Shown in pieces: positions 10,394 to 23,035 of a stretch of 64,000 nucleotides of DNA (its first letter is position 1; every line of letters starts with the position of its first letter). The notes below the pieces were generated by a model, which saw only the letters and a list, made by a program, of their open reading frames with translations, did no database searches and was not told the origin of the DNA. Both the position numbers and the translations under genes were made by a program. The DNA is taken from NCBI GenBank assembly GCA_023014335.1, contig JAECYW010000005.1, forward strand, positions 2,666,001-2,730,000, read 5' to 3'. Origin of the DNA: Galerina marginata (lineage: Eukaryota > Basidiomycota > Agaricomycetes > Agaricales > Galerinaceae).

Positions 10394-11738
10394 TTATCCA
10401 CCACATATTTCCACAGTAAATTCTACCGAATCTGAATAGGAAAGCATAGGAAAGGCCTCTCGTAATCGAGGAACTTCGTTGAGGAGCAAGTCCGTTGAGG
10501 CAAGAGGACGGCGGTGGCCGGATGATATTCCAAAGTCTAGAAGGAGCCGGACACGATTAAGCGAGGGGAACTGGGGTGTAGAGAGGAATGCATCAATTCT
10601 GGGCCAAACTGTCATTATGTGCAATGGAGTGGGGGCAGTGGGACTGTAGCTATAGTGGGATGCGAAACATAGGTCCAGCTGCTTGAGAGAAATACAAGGG
10701 GTAGCAGGATTCAAAATACGGATCACTGCCGGGAAAAAAATATACGAAATATCCATGTTTTGCTGCTGGAGCCGGAGTTTTTGTAATCTGGGGAATTGAC
10801 CAATGTCGATCGCTGCAGTGATCTCGTTCGAAGCTAGCAAAAGAGTTTACTAATTTTGTTCGAAGTGGCCAATGTAAGGACGTACTCAAGACGATTTCCA
10901 TTTCTTGCAGAGAGGACTTGACTCCTGACAAGACTCTGAGCGACTCTTGATGGTGTCGCTGGGAATTGATTTTCAGAGCCAATTTTTTAAGACAAGCGAA
11001 GGGGGAAGTGGGGTTATTAGGAAGGTCTGTCCAAGGTCCATTGCTAGACACGTATTTTAATGGGAAGGTATTATCTGTGTTGAAATATTCCAGTCGCAAC
11101 TGGGGTATATTGGCCCATTCCAAATTTGAAGCTGCGTCATGCAGGATATTGTCTGTTTTCAATCTGCGAAGAGATAAATTTTTGCACGTTATGCCAGTTA
11201 GGATGGAAGTGGGAACACCATCCAGGCCAGCAAGATGGATCACGGATAGTGATGGAGTGCGAATAATCGAGCAAAGTCGCTCTTGAACAGTATGGCCGAG
11301 TTTGTGCCAATCAACGCCCAATCCCACAAATTTGAATTCTTCTAAGCGGGATCCAAAAAGAAGAAATGCCTCTAGAACGATAGCAAGGCCCTCATCCTTT
11401 TTCGTGTATAGAGTTGGTCCTGGTTGGCGAGAAATGTCCACCTTGAAAACTTTGATGTAAGAGATGATACCCGAGTGAGAATTGGATCGAGGAGCTATGA
11501 TTTCCCTCAACAATGCAACGCGATCGAAAAACGTTTTCTGCGGCCTATCCTTCAAACGGACAGAACGGAATAGATGTCGACGTGAATGGTGGCAGAAGGT
11601 CCGAGAAACGAGTAAACATTTTACGAGTGCTTCGTGGCAATCAAGGTTTGCGCGATCGAGCAAGCCTTCGCCCAGAACGTCAATGATGCGAGCGGTAATA
11701 TCTGGAGGGAAGCGGTGTGGTCGACCCTGCCGATGCAT
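10394..11738 (-). CDS. F-box protein C of the tandem array
   Basis: Two exons, 11738-10886 and 10833-10394; 430 aa. The 52-nt intron (GTACGT..CTAG) joins MEIVL to TSNEITAAIDIGQFP and restores the frame seen in paralogues A and B. The start at 11738 (MHRQGRPHRFPPDIT) aligns with MAVAQRHFPHDIT of A and B; an in-frame ATG at 11840 would add 34 residues. The F-box is at residues ~10-58, ending CLLVSRTFCHHSRRHLF. It is more diverged than A and B are from each other. Predicted SCF adaptor with unknown target. Confidence 0.78.
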
Positions 11739-11937
11739 GATGTCGCCGTGGTCGTGATCGTTGGAAACTTGAACCTGGTCCAAACAGTTGCGGCTGAGGC
11801 TGAGTTGCCACGATCCAAGTCGGCTATCGTCTTCCTTCACCGAACCGCCTTCACTGGTTTTCTCATGAATCCTTTGCCATCCTACCCAAATCCTCTGTGT
11901 GCCAGGTCTAGAGTTCTTCTGAAGAAAACTGTCAAGG

Positions 11938-13560
11938 ATGGCCCCAACACGAATTGCAATTTTGGGAGGAGGGCTTACCGGACTTTCCTCTGCTTTTCAC
12001 CTTTCGCGGAGATTTCCAACAGCAAAAATCGTTTTACTGGATAAACAAGCGCGAATGGGTGGCTGGGTTCGCTCAGAACGCGTTAGGATACCTCAAATTG
12101 GAGCCTCTGTGTTGTTGGAGGCTGGACCGAGGTCATTGCGACCCAACAGCAAGTCTGTCCTAGAGATGGTGAATACGATGAATGCTGCTTCTAATTCGTT
12201 CGATTAATTGAAACATTTAGATTCATCTTCTTGGAATCGAGGACCAGGTCATTACAGTACCAAAGTCGGCTCCGCCAGCCAAGGCTCGCTTCCTCTATAT
12301 CCCAAAATCAGGCACTTCAGCTTCAGCTTCAGGCCTCCAACGCATACCCTCATCTTTTTGGTCATTGTTAAACTCTCCTTTGCTACCCATCTTGTTGCCT
12401 GCAATTCTCAAGGAACCCTTCAGAAAGGCCAATCGGGGCACAGGAACTCAGGACGAGAGTGTGGACTCGCTGTTTACACGTCGGTTCGGTGAAACATTTG
12501 CACGCACGTTCGGAAGTGCTTTAGTGCATGGGATCTATGCCACTGACTCTCGTTCGCTCAGTGTTCAAGCAGCGTTCCCCAGCATGTGTGACGCAGAAGA
12601 GAAGGGTCGCGGAAGTATCGTACGAGGATTTCTCTTCCCAGGAAAGACGAAGGAAGCAGAAGACGATTACGAGCTCGGGAACACCTTGGAAATGATGCGG
12701 GACGTGTCCGTTTACTCGTTCAAGGATGGGATGGAGATGTTAACGAAAGCCTTGCAAAAAAGCCTTCTGTCCACGACAAATGTTTCTGTTGTCAACAACG
12801 CCAATATCTCAAATCTATGGTTGGCGGATCAATCTTTTGAGGTGTGTTACTACCGCTGTTCTGGCATATTTATTTACGATTCTCTTAGATTACACTCTCT
12901 GAAAAGGTGCTTATAAGTGCGAGTCATGTTGTTTCAGCCTTGCCGCTTCCAGTTCTGCACAACTTGGTTTCTGGGCCTCCAATCTGTCATTTGACTCACA
13001 ACCCGAGCTCGACAGTGCACGTTGTCAATTTTATTTTCCCATCTCCTCCAAAGGACATCCACCCAGAAGGATTCGGCTACCTCATCCCTCGTCCGCCCGC
13101 TGGTTATCCATCGAACGCCGTTTCTCAGGGCGTGCTCGGAACAGTTTTCGACTCATGTTCTCTGCACGAGCAAGACCTTCCTCTCACGAAAGACTACTAT
13201 ACCCAGTCCTCACACACCAAGTTGACGATGATGACTGGCGGGCCATACCCCAAAGTACCTCTTCCAAAACACCTCATCTCATCCGAAAACGAAACGATTC
13301 CCGAGTTTATTCGCTCTCTCCTGGACCAGCTGAAGGAGCACCTTGGCAGAGACGTTCCTGAGCCGGTGTATTGGCGGATATGGAACAATGAAGCATGCAT
13401 TCCGACACTCCTCCCAGGGCATCTGCAACGTATGGCAGAGTTGAAAGACTCTCTGAAGGGATGGAGTTCGCGACTGGCTGTCGTTGGTGCTGGTGTGGGA
13501 GGTGTCAGTGTTGGCGACTGCATCGAAGCTGGGAGGCAAGTTGGAAAGGACTGGCTTTGA
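11938..13560 (+). CDS. HEM14: Protoporphyrinogen oxidase (haem biosynthesis)
   Basis: Exons 11938-12168, 12221-12841, 12889-13560; 507 aa, the usual length for the family. PPOX is an FAD enzyme of the inner mitochondrial membrane that oxidises protoporphyrinogen IX to protoporphyrin IX, the step before ferrochelatase. Evidence: N-terminal dinucleotide fold IAILGGGLTGLSSA (residues 6-19), the MGGWV motif, LLEAGPRSLR, VDSLFTRRFGETFARTF, GIYATDSRSLS, and the C-terminal FAD-binding strand VVGAGVGGVSVGDCIEAGR. Both introns are phase 0 (52 and 47 nt). The start ATG directly precedes the FAD fold, so no long targeting peptide is seen; targeting may be internal, as in other PPOX proteins. A decayed second copy lies at ~17.1 kb. 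Confidence 0.93.
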
Positions 13561-14174
13561 GCTCATGGCCTACCGGAAGAGGAAGAGCCATTGGAGCACA
13601 TGCACGCCTCTTTGTAATAGCAACCCCTCCGGTTGGGGATGGCTCGTTACATCCAAGCCAAAGCATTTCATCTAGAAATACCACTGGTCTCTTCAATCTA
13701 CTGGTCTCTTCAATCTTGCAGAATGTAACGGTAGATTGGCCATTGGGCATCAGCCTTGCTCCGCCAGTTTTTGCCCACGTCAGACCCCATCTTCGTCTTC
13801 ACCTCCGTACAGGATTCCCAATCTCGATATCTCGATTTCGAACACCAAAGGACTTATCAAACTGGAACACCCTCACAGGGATAATCTCTGTTTTATATTG
13901 GTGCAGATATCGGACGCTGCTGTTGACCTCGATTCACTGTCAGGAAGATAGATCTCCAGCCTTGTCGTGCTCACGGTGTTGGGTTGACGTTGTTCATGCA
14001 AAATAGTCATGCCACCTTCTCTTGTGAGGTCGATCCTGATCTCATTGTCACGACTTTCTCACCGCTGTCTGGAACCTCGGTAATAACCCTGCTGCGGAAC
14101 TGCCTCGACACAGCTTCAATGTCGAAGCCGGTTGCAGCTCGAGCGCCTCCCTTCTCTTTGTCCTCCCTTCAACC
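13561..14174. other. Intergenic, no gene seen
   Basis: Between PPOX and the NACHT gene. A 17-bp direct duplication (ACTGGTCTCTTCAATCT twice) lies at about 13682-13716. Short frames have no recognisable content. Confidence 0.4.
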
Positions 14175-16738
14175 ATGAACAGCGCGATGTTTCTTGGGTC
14201 AAATGTGGTTGTAACAGGTGGGACCATCATGCAAGTTAATGACAATCGACGGACTGGGAAAGGTGCACCCTAATCCTGAGACCTGAAACCCGGTTCAAGA
14301 ACTGATTTCGCTGCTTACAGACCCATTTGAGCGCCTGCAAGAGGCTGCCTCTCCCGCTGCATTCCACGATTCTGGAGACCGTCGTGATCCACCAAGGTGC
14401 CACCCCAACACCAGAGTCGCCGTACAGGAAAAGATTATGAATTGGATCTTAGCACTCGACCAGAATACTAGGAACGCATTGATTATGTGGCTTCACGGAC
14501 CAGCAGGATCAGGCAAATCCGCCATCGCACAGACTATCGCAGAATGGGCCTTCAAGAACAAGTTGCTCCTTACAAGTTACTTTTTCTCGAGATTCGATTC
14601 CACACGGAACCATGAGCGTTCCCTTATTGCTACAATCGCCTATCAAGCCACAACATGCCTACCTGGTGTTCGAGACTTAATACTGGCTGCTATCGACACA
14701 GATCCCCTCATTTTCACTCGATCACTCCACGCACAGATCCAATCCCTCATCTTTGAACCTCTCCGAGATCTTATCGCATGTGGATATTTTAACGAGCCCG
14801 ATTCCACGCGCCTCGTAATTATTGACGGCCTCGATGAATGTGGGGATCGTGATGACCAATTGGTTATCCTTGATGCTATTTCGACTGCATTAAAGCATTA
14901 CAATTTACCCATTATCTTCCTTATTGCCAGTCGTCCTGAACACGATATTATTCACGCGTTTGGCTCAGAATATCTCGGAGAAATCTCGACTCGCCTCCCC
15001 TTGGACGATGAATACGAACCATCTGCAGATATCGAGCTATTCCTTCGCGATAAATTCTTGTCTATCGCAAAAACCCATCCATTCAAAGCACAGATCCCGC
15101 CTAACTGGCCCGCAGAGGAGATCTTGGAGAAAGTTGTTCTCAAATCATCTGGACAGTTCATTTATGCAGCTACTGTGGTGAAATTTGTGAGATCCACTCG
15201 GCATCGACCCATGGATCGCCTTGACATTGTAATCGGCCTTCGACCTGCCGCCCGTGATTTACCTTTCGCAGAACTGGACGCTCTATACCATTACATCTTC
15301 TCATCTGTCGATGCTCTTGAGTTAATCTTACAAATTATTGCCCTTCACCTTCTCGAAAGAGAATCTCATGCCTTTGGGGGTTCTCTTACTGTTCAAGACA
15401 TAGAAGAAGCGTTGGCATTTAGTCCGGGTGAAATCCCCGTACTTTTATGCGACCTTGCTTCGGTCATTGTGATCGATGAATTTTTTGACGGGTATCGTCG
15501 CGTAGCTTATTTGAAATTTCTTCATGCATCGCTCGAGGACTTTTTCTTCGATCAATCCCGCTCAAAGAGCTTGTATATTGACAAGACACTCTGGCAAGTC
15601 CGATTCGCACATATGTTCTTCCAACGTGAGCACTCCATACCGATGATACTATTATCCTGCTAATTCCGTGTTAACAGATGTTGCATCCCATCCTCGTATC
15701 AGGATCAGCACGTCAAGGCTATGTTTTCTCATCCAAGATCTTTCTCCAAGTGCTGAATTCCGACAAGAGATCATCAATTTCGACATCACCAAATTTTTAG
15801 TACAAGATAATGAAGTGCTCGACACGATTAAAGAATTCCTGAAATATATCAGGGAGTCGGTATGCAGATCTCTTTGCGTGCTCCATCCGTTTGACTTTTG
15901 GCTGACAAATGACATCCACCAGCGCTTTGACGATGCAAGAAAACTTCATGCTCTTCAGGTTCGCTCATTGTACGAACATATCACAAAGCATTTGGTCGTC
16001 TATTACTCCGACCCACGACTCCTCTCCCTCGTGGCTGCCGTTGCACACAGAATCTCGTACGGCGATATCGGAACCAACATTGAAATACACGAGTGTCTAT
16101 TCCATTTTGATGACGGACTACGAATTATTGACGACTGCGGCCTCAACCTTCAAAATGCAATTATCAATATCAGGTCCAATGGCTACTCAGATTTCTGTGA
16201 AGAATCTTTTGTCAGCAAAAGTCGATTGGGAGCCTGCGCACTTGATGCCAGAAAATATGCCAGGGCCGCGCTCTATTTTTTGCAGTACACTTGTGAGCAT
16301 TCGCTGCAGCAGATACCGGCAAGATTCTCGAGGCAGGAACAACTATTACGCCGGATTCGCCCCTGGAAATGGCGCAGAGGTATAGCATGGAAAAGGGATG
16401 CATTCAACAGGAAGGAGAAGATGGAAAGCCGCCGGAGGGATCGTAACGACTGGGGTGGTTTCATATACCCCTACAACAAACAAGTATACAAAAATCAAGA
16501 TTTTAACAGGGAATGGCTTTCAAAAGTACGGAAAGTCGTGGCAGGAAAAGCGTTTTCAGTTGGTTTGGAGTACTTGGTCCACATGCTCGATAGAGCAGGA
16601 GAATCAGAAGAACTCATCGACTTTGCTCGTCGCTGCACTTTCGGCCCATTGTCAATGGTCTATCCGGATGGGACGAAGGCTGCACAGAAGGCGATCAAAG
16701 CTTATCTGAAGAGGATGGGTTCCCTTGACGTGCACTAG
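14175..16738 (+). CDS. NACHT/STAND P-loop NTPase (fungal NLR-like)
   Basis: Exons 14175-14262, 14321-15625, 15678-15859, 15923-16738; 796 aa. The short N-terminus (MFLGSNVVVTGGTIMQVN) is the Gly-rich 'GG[ST]F/I' lead typical of mushroom NACHT proteins. It is followed by AFHDSG..DPP+CHPNTR, then Walker A GPAGSGKS (residues ~89-96), Walker B LVIIDGLDEC (~194-203), sensor FLIASRPE and the WPAEE..KSSGQFIYAATVVKF block. The C-terminal third is helical and shows no WD40 or ankyrin repeats. NACHT STAND proteins are signal-dependent ATPases, in fungi linked to non-self recognition and programmed cell death. The intron at 15860-15922 is 63 nt and in frame, so retention would add 21 residues. Start could also be the ATG at 14187. 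Confidence 0.85.
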
Positions 16739-16944
16739 AGTCTAGGGGTGCCCTGTCATCATTCATGTAGTGAGCGATTTGACGCACAGCTTCATTGTCT
16801 GCACTCATCTACGCAGAAGGAACTATCGAGCCTGAAACTATGCATGCCAGGGGAGATGGAGCAATTGTACATGCAACTGGGCAGCTAAAAGTGCAAAATC
16901 AAAACACCGTTGCCATTTGAACAATGAAACCGTTCATGCCCTTT

Positions 16945-17322
16945 CTGTCCAATCCCTCACTTGACAAGAACGGTGCACAATTTGATTTTCCTGTGGTCAC
17001 TGAGGATATCACTCAGAAGGATTCGTTTGACCGACTGGCATCTCTCCGACATTACAAGTACTCGGAACTGTCTTCGACACTGTCATCACGTCCTCGTGCT
17101 CTCTTTATGGACATGACCTTCTTATGAAAGTAATGAAAGTTTACTTGCTCCACTGAACCGTCACATACGAAGTTGTGGCTGGCGGACCCGCCCCGAACTA
17201 CCCCATCTATCTTACCCCTCCTGAATCGAATGCCTCCGTTCATTCGCCCTTTCCTAGACCAGGTTGTCGATGTGGTAAACGCATCGTAGCTGGGAGGAAA
17301 GTCGGACGGGATTATGCTTGAA
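16945..17322 (+). pseudogene. Relic of a second protoporphyrinogen oxidase gene
   Basis: Aligned by eye with exon 3 of the intact PPOX. The block GTACTCGGAACTGTCTTCGA (17058 on) matches GTGCTCGGAACAGTTTTCGA. GGCGGACC..CC..CTACC near 17180 matches the MTGGPYPKVP region, and CGTTCATTCGCCCTTTCCTAGACCAG matches the FIRSLLDQ region. The last ~60 bases (GTAGCTGGGAGGAAAGTCGG..TGA) match the GDCIEAGRQVGKDWL ending. Frames are shifted between blocks and ~190 bp are missing before the C-terminus. It has the same orientation as the intact gene and lies between the NACHT gene and the OYE gene. Non-functional. Confidence 0.7.
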
Positions 17323-17661
17323 CTTTAAACTTCGAGCTTTTGAAGGCCTGTTCCTGCTCAATCGTTTTCTGAGGATGTGTCAGTAGAACCCTCGAAGCAA
17401 AAGCCTCGCCGTTCCTTCGTAGTTACCTAGTTCTCTTCAGAGTCTTCTGAGAACCGCTCCCGACTTCCGACTGCCAGAACGATTTTACCGCCGCCGCCAT
17501 AGTTCGCCAGACGTCTGAGAGAAGCCGCCTGCAAAAATTCGTCATCGGCCATTAGGATGAGTAAAGCATCAACCGGGACGCGGGACGACAGCCGGGCCTT
17601 ATAAGATGCCTCGCATCGCGCTCCCAAAATAGCCCTTACTTATCCTCTCATTCCAACCATC
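17323..17661. other. Upstream region of the OYE gene
   Basis: 338 bp with no supported gene. It contains the presumed promoter of the OYE gene; no TATA-like element was clear. Confidence 0.4.
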
Positions 17662-19108
17662 ATGAGCAATCTCAACGTGCCCGCCCAAGGCATTCCTTAC
17701 TTCACACCAGCGCAGACCCCGCCCGCTGGTACCGCCGTTGACCCTCAGCCCAACGGCAAGGAGATACCTGCAGTCTTCAAGCCGATTCGAATTCGCGGCG
17801 TGGAATTCCAGAACAGAATTTGGGTCTGTTAGAAAATTTGCTGGAATCGGATCGCTGCTGATAGTCGCCACCAGCTTTCGCCACTCTGCCAGTATTCGGC
17901 TGATCATGGCCTGCTTACCGCATGGCATCAAGCTCATCGTAAGTGGTCCAAAAGATAGATCACGAAGACATTCTGATCGTCATGATAGTCGGAGGCATAT
18001 TCACCCGTGGACCTGGCCACACGATGGTTGAAGCCACTGCAGTTACAGCGAACGGCCGCATCACCCCAGAAGACTCCGGTATCTGGTCGGATGACCACAT
18101 CGCGCCTCTGGCCCAAATCGTCACGTTTGCGCATTCGCAGTCGCAGAAAATCGGCATCCAAATCGGCCACGCTGGGCGAAAGGCTTCCACTATCGCGCCC
18201 TGGCTTTCGGGCCATGTTACTGCAGGCAAAGACGTTGGAGGATGGCCCGACGACGTTTGGGCGCCATCGGCTATTCCTTTTGATCATGACTATCCTCAGC
18301 CCAAGGAGCTGACCGTAGATATCATCAAAGAGGTCATTTCAGCATTCGAAGCCGCTGCTAAACGAGCTGTCAAAGCTGGTTTCGACATCATCGAGGTCCA
18401 CGGCGCCCATGGGTACCTTATCAGTTCATTCTTGAGCCCAGCAACCAACAAGCGCACGGATGAATATGGAGGAAGCTTCGAGAATCGCATTCGACTGCTT
18501 CTCCAGGTCGTCGACACAGTTAGGGCAGTGATACCGGAGGATATGCCACTTTTCGTTCGGTCCGTTCATTCTTCCTCATTCCCCTTTTACGAGATGCTAA
18601 TACGACTGCCAACAGAGTTTCGGGAACTGATTGGCTGGAGGAGTCTCTCCCAAACGAGCCTTCCTGGAAATCAGAAGACACAGTCCGTCTTGCACCCATT
18701 CTGTATGCACATGGTGTCGACCTTTTGGACGTCTCCTCGGGAGGCAACCATTCGAAACAGAAGGTCAAAGGCGGCCCTTCCTATCAAGCGCATTTAGCCA
18801 AGGCCGTTATGAGAGGCCTCGGGGCGACCGCAGCCTATTCGTCCAAGGAAGCCTCCATCGCCCCCGGTGGCCGCCCTCCTCGGTTACTCGTTTCCACCGT
18901 TGGCTCCATTACTTCGGGCGTCCAGGCAGAAGGCCTCCTGCAAGACGGATCGGCTGATGTCGTCGTCGTCGGTCGGCAATTCCAAAAGAATACTGGCACT
19001 GTTTGGGCCTGGGCTGAGGAACTTGGAGTTGAGATACAGCTTGCAAATCAAATCGGGTGGGGCTTTAAAGGAAGGCACTTGAAACCAAGCCCTCCCAAGA
19101 AAGACTGA
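17662..19108 (+). CDS. Old yellow enzyme, NADH:flavin oxidoreductase (YqjM-like)
   Basis: Exons 17662-17823, 17875-17938, 17989-18559, 18616-19108; 429 aa. OYEs use FMN and NAD(P)H to reduce activated C=C bonds; the natural substrate here is unknown. Seen in the sequence: NRIWLSPLCQYSADHG at the first barrel strand (the Cys of the YqjM class), HLGGIFTRGPG, GRITPEDSGIW, the active-site strand EVHGAHGYLISSFLSP followed by NKRTDEYGGSFENR, FVRVSGTDWLEE and VGRQFQKNTG near the end. Introns are 51, 50 and 56 nt with consistent phases (0, 1, 2). A partly deleted copy lies at 9.57-10.24 kb on the other strand. Confidence 0.9.
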
Positions 19109-19530
19109 GAGTAGGACGATGACGGAAAGAAAGAACGTTTGATTCGAATTGCATTAGATTGTACGTGAGGCCGTGAAAGAACGATAGTTGAAGTCTGTAT
19201 AATTAGAAATAGTATGTATCGCCTATTCTGGGCTCTGTTTTGTAACTATTAGAAGGCATGTCGTTTCAACCGTCAGGTTCGATGAGATATGCGGTTTATC
19301 ATGCTTGTAAGTTGCTTGTAAGTCAACCAAAGCCCGACTCTGACAGTCTGACTGCGCTGAATATGTACATTCTTTGTTTGGTCGAACAGGATTTTGGCTT
19401 TGGATGTCAACAACTAGTCTCTGCCCGCTTCCAGCCTTCGACTCGGATGGACGCCATTGACAACAATACGGTGATACTAATGGCATGTCTTGCAGGATTG
19501 CTACACTCATTGAATCGTCGTATACAGTGG

Positions 19531-19925
19531 CCCGGATATTTCTGGACACTGTTGGCCTTGAGAACTAAATTTTTCCCCACCGCTCGGCGTCAACGGTGCC
19601 CCGGACGTTTCTGGACACCGTTGGCCTTGAGAATTACCTTGTTGGCCGTCGACGGATCGCTCCGAATCTTGGTACATATATAGTCTCAGGCATGTCACTA
19701 TCAAACCTTCCTGAACAAGTAGAACACGCATAAATCTCCCTATCATTCGACATCAACATTGCCCCGGACATTTCTTAACACTGTTGGCCTTGACAATTAT
19801 CTTGTCAGACGGATCGCTCCCAGACGTGTATCGCGGAAATTTCTGAGCACGTACGGACGCGGTACATATACATATTTCACGGAATAGTCGGGCATGTTCC
19901 TTTCGTGAGTCACCCCTTCCTGATG
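19531..19925 (+). repeat. Three-copy promoter-proximal repeat
   Basis: The motif CCCGGAyrTTTCTkrACACyG followed by TTGGCCTTGAgAAyTA starts at 19531, 19600 and 19763. Copies 2 and 3 share further downstream sequence in the same order: CGGATCGCTCC, then GGTACATATA, then GGCATGT, then CCTTCCTGA. The third copy runs into the predicted first exon (ATG at 19894) of the downstream gene, so the repeat appears to be a duplicated promoter and start region. Confidence 0.6.
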
Positions 19926-22676
19926 TTTGATTGTCCAAATTGACTAACTAACCTTGCTAGTGACGCCGACAAGAAAGGTGGACGGGTTCAGATCATCAAT
20001 GGCGATATTTACTACTCGCCAAACTCATCTCGCGAAATCACTCACATCCCAAGTCCTGATCATCACGATGTGGAGGGTGTAACCACTAACATATTCAACC
20101 CAAGCGGGTTATCACACAACGTTAGCTTTTTCAAGCTAGCCGACTATCAAAACCCGAGGTGGTGGAATATGCAGTTCGGATGGGTCGCATTTACACCACG
20201 CAATCCCGAATTCACTGGACCTGTACTGGCCCCGTTGTACCGCATACCGCAGGCACGGGAACTCGATTTTGTGGAGGGAGAGGGATATGGCCTACCCACT
20301 GAAATTCTGCAGGACTGGTGCGGCATTGAAGACGACATCAAGCGCATGGTGATGCTTCTTCGAAAGTTGACCGGGCCCATTGTCCTGCCAGCTTATCCAG
20401 AGGCTTTTGGATACAGGGCACGCCACAAGTCTCGAAAAACGGCGATGATTTCCTTTCAAAGGTCGCGAGATTGGTTTGTGCTTTGGATTGCTGCGCTGTC
20501 GTATCGTATCGCTATCGCTGAGTCTAAGATGGATGCTAGAATAGACCTTCCTTGGATTGCACTCGCGGACTGGTATAAACATCTAGTCGCGACAGGGTGC
20601 CGAGAGTCCTGGTTGGATGGATTGACCGTCTCACCCATGGTGCGGGACTTCTCTTCCCGGACAGAAAGGGCTGGGACTTTCGTATCATTGCCGAAATTGC
20701 AGAACGACTCGCGGTGGCCAAGCGTACAATGGCTTTGCAATTTTAACATTGATGTCTGGTACCTATGGAAGCCTGAATGGGCATCAACGAAACTCGCATC
20801 CCTGGCCCCGCTGGATTACCAACTGCAACGCATCGCAACGGGGTCTCCCTCAAATCGCCTGATTTCGCCCCAGGAAGCCGACGACACTCCACTGGCTATC
20901 AAACCCGAAAAACCTCGGGAGGACAAGGCAAACTATCTTCACACCTGGCATGAGTGGTTGGCAGAAAGGGAAGCTGCAAACGTCCAACTTGCCCGTGTCG
21001 AGACAAAGAATCGTCGGAATGAACGGTTAGCAAGAGAGAAATACCCTGGGATAAAGACGGCTCGGGTTTTCAAATGGATTCCGAACGACGATGGTGTTCT
21101 GGTTCGGACTAAAGTTCACTCACAGCTTAACGAGGATACCCTAAAATCGTATGAGAGTGAACACGTTCGTTATGATGCATTTCGGAATGAGTGGGATTGC
21201 TATGAGGAAATGGGCCCAGGCGGAGGGTACAACAACAACAACGATGATGACTCAGAAGATGGTGATTATATGGCACAACTTGAAGAGGCCGGTTTTCCCT
21301 ACATGGACATGGAACAGAGGGACGAAGAAGAATACATTGGGAATGAAGAGGGATGGGCTCATAGAGGAAAAACTCTGCAGATTGACAATGAGGGTGTCCT
21401 GGAGGATCCTGTCACGATTTCTGAACAAGAAGACCACCAAGGCGGAAGTTCAGAGTCGGACCTCGAAGGGTATATCTTGGAAATCCTTAGGCTGAGATAT
21501 GGGTACACCGGACTGATGCCTGTGAGGAATGATTATCCGCCAATGGATATAAAGGCACAGAAAAATTTCATGAAGTTTATGGGACTTGCTTGGAAGGAAG
21601 ACCACGCCAACACATTCGAGAAACCAAACATACGAGCTGCAAATGATTTCACATTGCGTCTGGGGACTAATGGTATCATCGCAGATGACGAATGGGATTT
21701 CGCTCGATCACATCGCGACTCGGTTTCGCTGCTACCGAGGTTTGCGTGTATTCGGCGGCTTACGGTAAATCTGGGCAAGGACAAGTCAGGAAATGACAAA
21801 ATCAAGATATGGTACATGTTTGACCTAGGTGAAAAGCGAACAAAGCCATGGATGTTTACTGTCACGACTGCATCTCATGCGCTGATGATTTGCCGGCTGG
21901 ATAAATCCTATAATGACGTTGACTTGGCCTGTTTTTGTCTGTCAAATGGAACACCTTTCAAAACCATGCAACTCTCGACAACTCTGACACGCGCGCCGTA
22001 CTCTACCGCTTCAACTTCTGCTATTGTATCCAGAGGTCATGGATACTCCTTTATTATCAATGACTTTGCTACATATGAAAAACGATGTACCGAGTTCCTG
22101 ACCACCAACAGACGCAGTCGAGCGGCATGCATGATGGGTGGCATCCCCTGGAGAGTGGCTGGGGATAATGATGTGAACGTCAAGTGGTCCATCGTTCTCA
22201 ATGGGCCCTGTGGGTGGTCGCCAAATCCACAGGAGTTCATCCTAGCAATTGAAGATGTGACAAACCTGGAATATATGGATGATGCTTTGACAGAAGCTGA
22301 GATTGCAAAAATCTGTGGAAGATATGACTGTTTTACAGGTACCCAACTCTACGCAATATGAAGCAAAGCCAGTGGCTGACAATTTTTTTATTCTTTAGGA
22401 AATGGGATGCAGATTGCCAAACCTTCATGGTACCCAAACCCAGACACCTTCAATGGTTCAGGATTCAACTATGGATACTGGACGGAAATATGTGAAGTAC
22501 ACATCAGAAGCTGGAGGTGGAAGGCGACTCATCCAATTGCAACAAATTCACCAGATAAACCTTTGCGAGGCCCAATGAATGTGATGCACTGGGTATCAAA
22601 TTTGAAGGGTTCAAGCAATATGCGAAAAGCTGGGTTGCGGATGACCAAATTGGCGGAAAAGATTATTGGGAACTAA
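19894..22676 (+). CDS. Large acidic protein of unknown function (888 aa)
   Basis: Exons 19894-19904 (11 nt), 19961-22338, 22399-22676. The tiny first exon (Met-Phe-Leu-Ser) was chosen because the frame is open at the intron acceptor and has no ATG before residue ~30; the phases close exactly. The body has aromatic-rich stretches (NPRWWNMQFGWVAF, WYLWKPEW) and a basic region MRRNERLAREKYP-like at ~330. An acidic low-complexity linker follows (GGGYNNNNDDDSEDGD, residues ~410-425). The C-terminal part has CGRYDCFTG and SWYPNPDTFNGSGFNYGYWTE. These C-terminal phrases resemble a multi-copy family in mushroom genomes with no assigned function. No membrane segment, signal peptide or enzymatic motif was recognised. 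Confidence 0.65.
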
Positions 22677-23035
22677 GTCCGTGTCAATATAAAATGTACA
22701 ATATTGCGCAATTTTTTGTTTTCTGATGTGTTCTGAAATCATATTTTGTTGTCTGATAACTAATTTGCTAGAGCAAACAGCAAGCAGACGGCCTCAAGCT
22801 CGCGACCCCTACTTACCATTATTATAAGAAAACATTTCTCGGCCAGTCGGTGTTCACTAACCTTTCGCTCGCATGCGGATATAAGCTACATCTCAGATAT
22901 GACCAGTGGATATCATGAGTTATTGCTTCATGACCTTGCTTTGGTCGCTCTTGCAAATGCATTCACCCTCAAATTTGCATGCACTCAAATGATTGCAACG
23001 AAGTTCATGTTAGTGAATCTCCAGGTGCAAAATGT
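22677..23035. other. Convergent intergenic region
   Basis: 3' flanks of the 888-aa protein gene (+) and the second NACHT gene (-). AT-rich, no supported gene. Confidence 0.4.

Noticed and set aside
17427..17937. Minus-strand frames over the OYE promoter and first exon
   Set aside because: Antisense of the OYE N-terminus and its upstream region; no motif.
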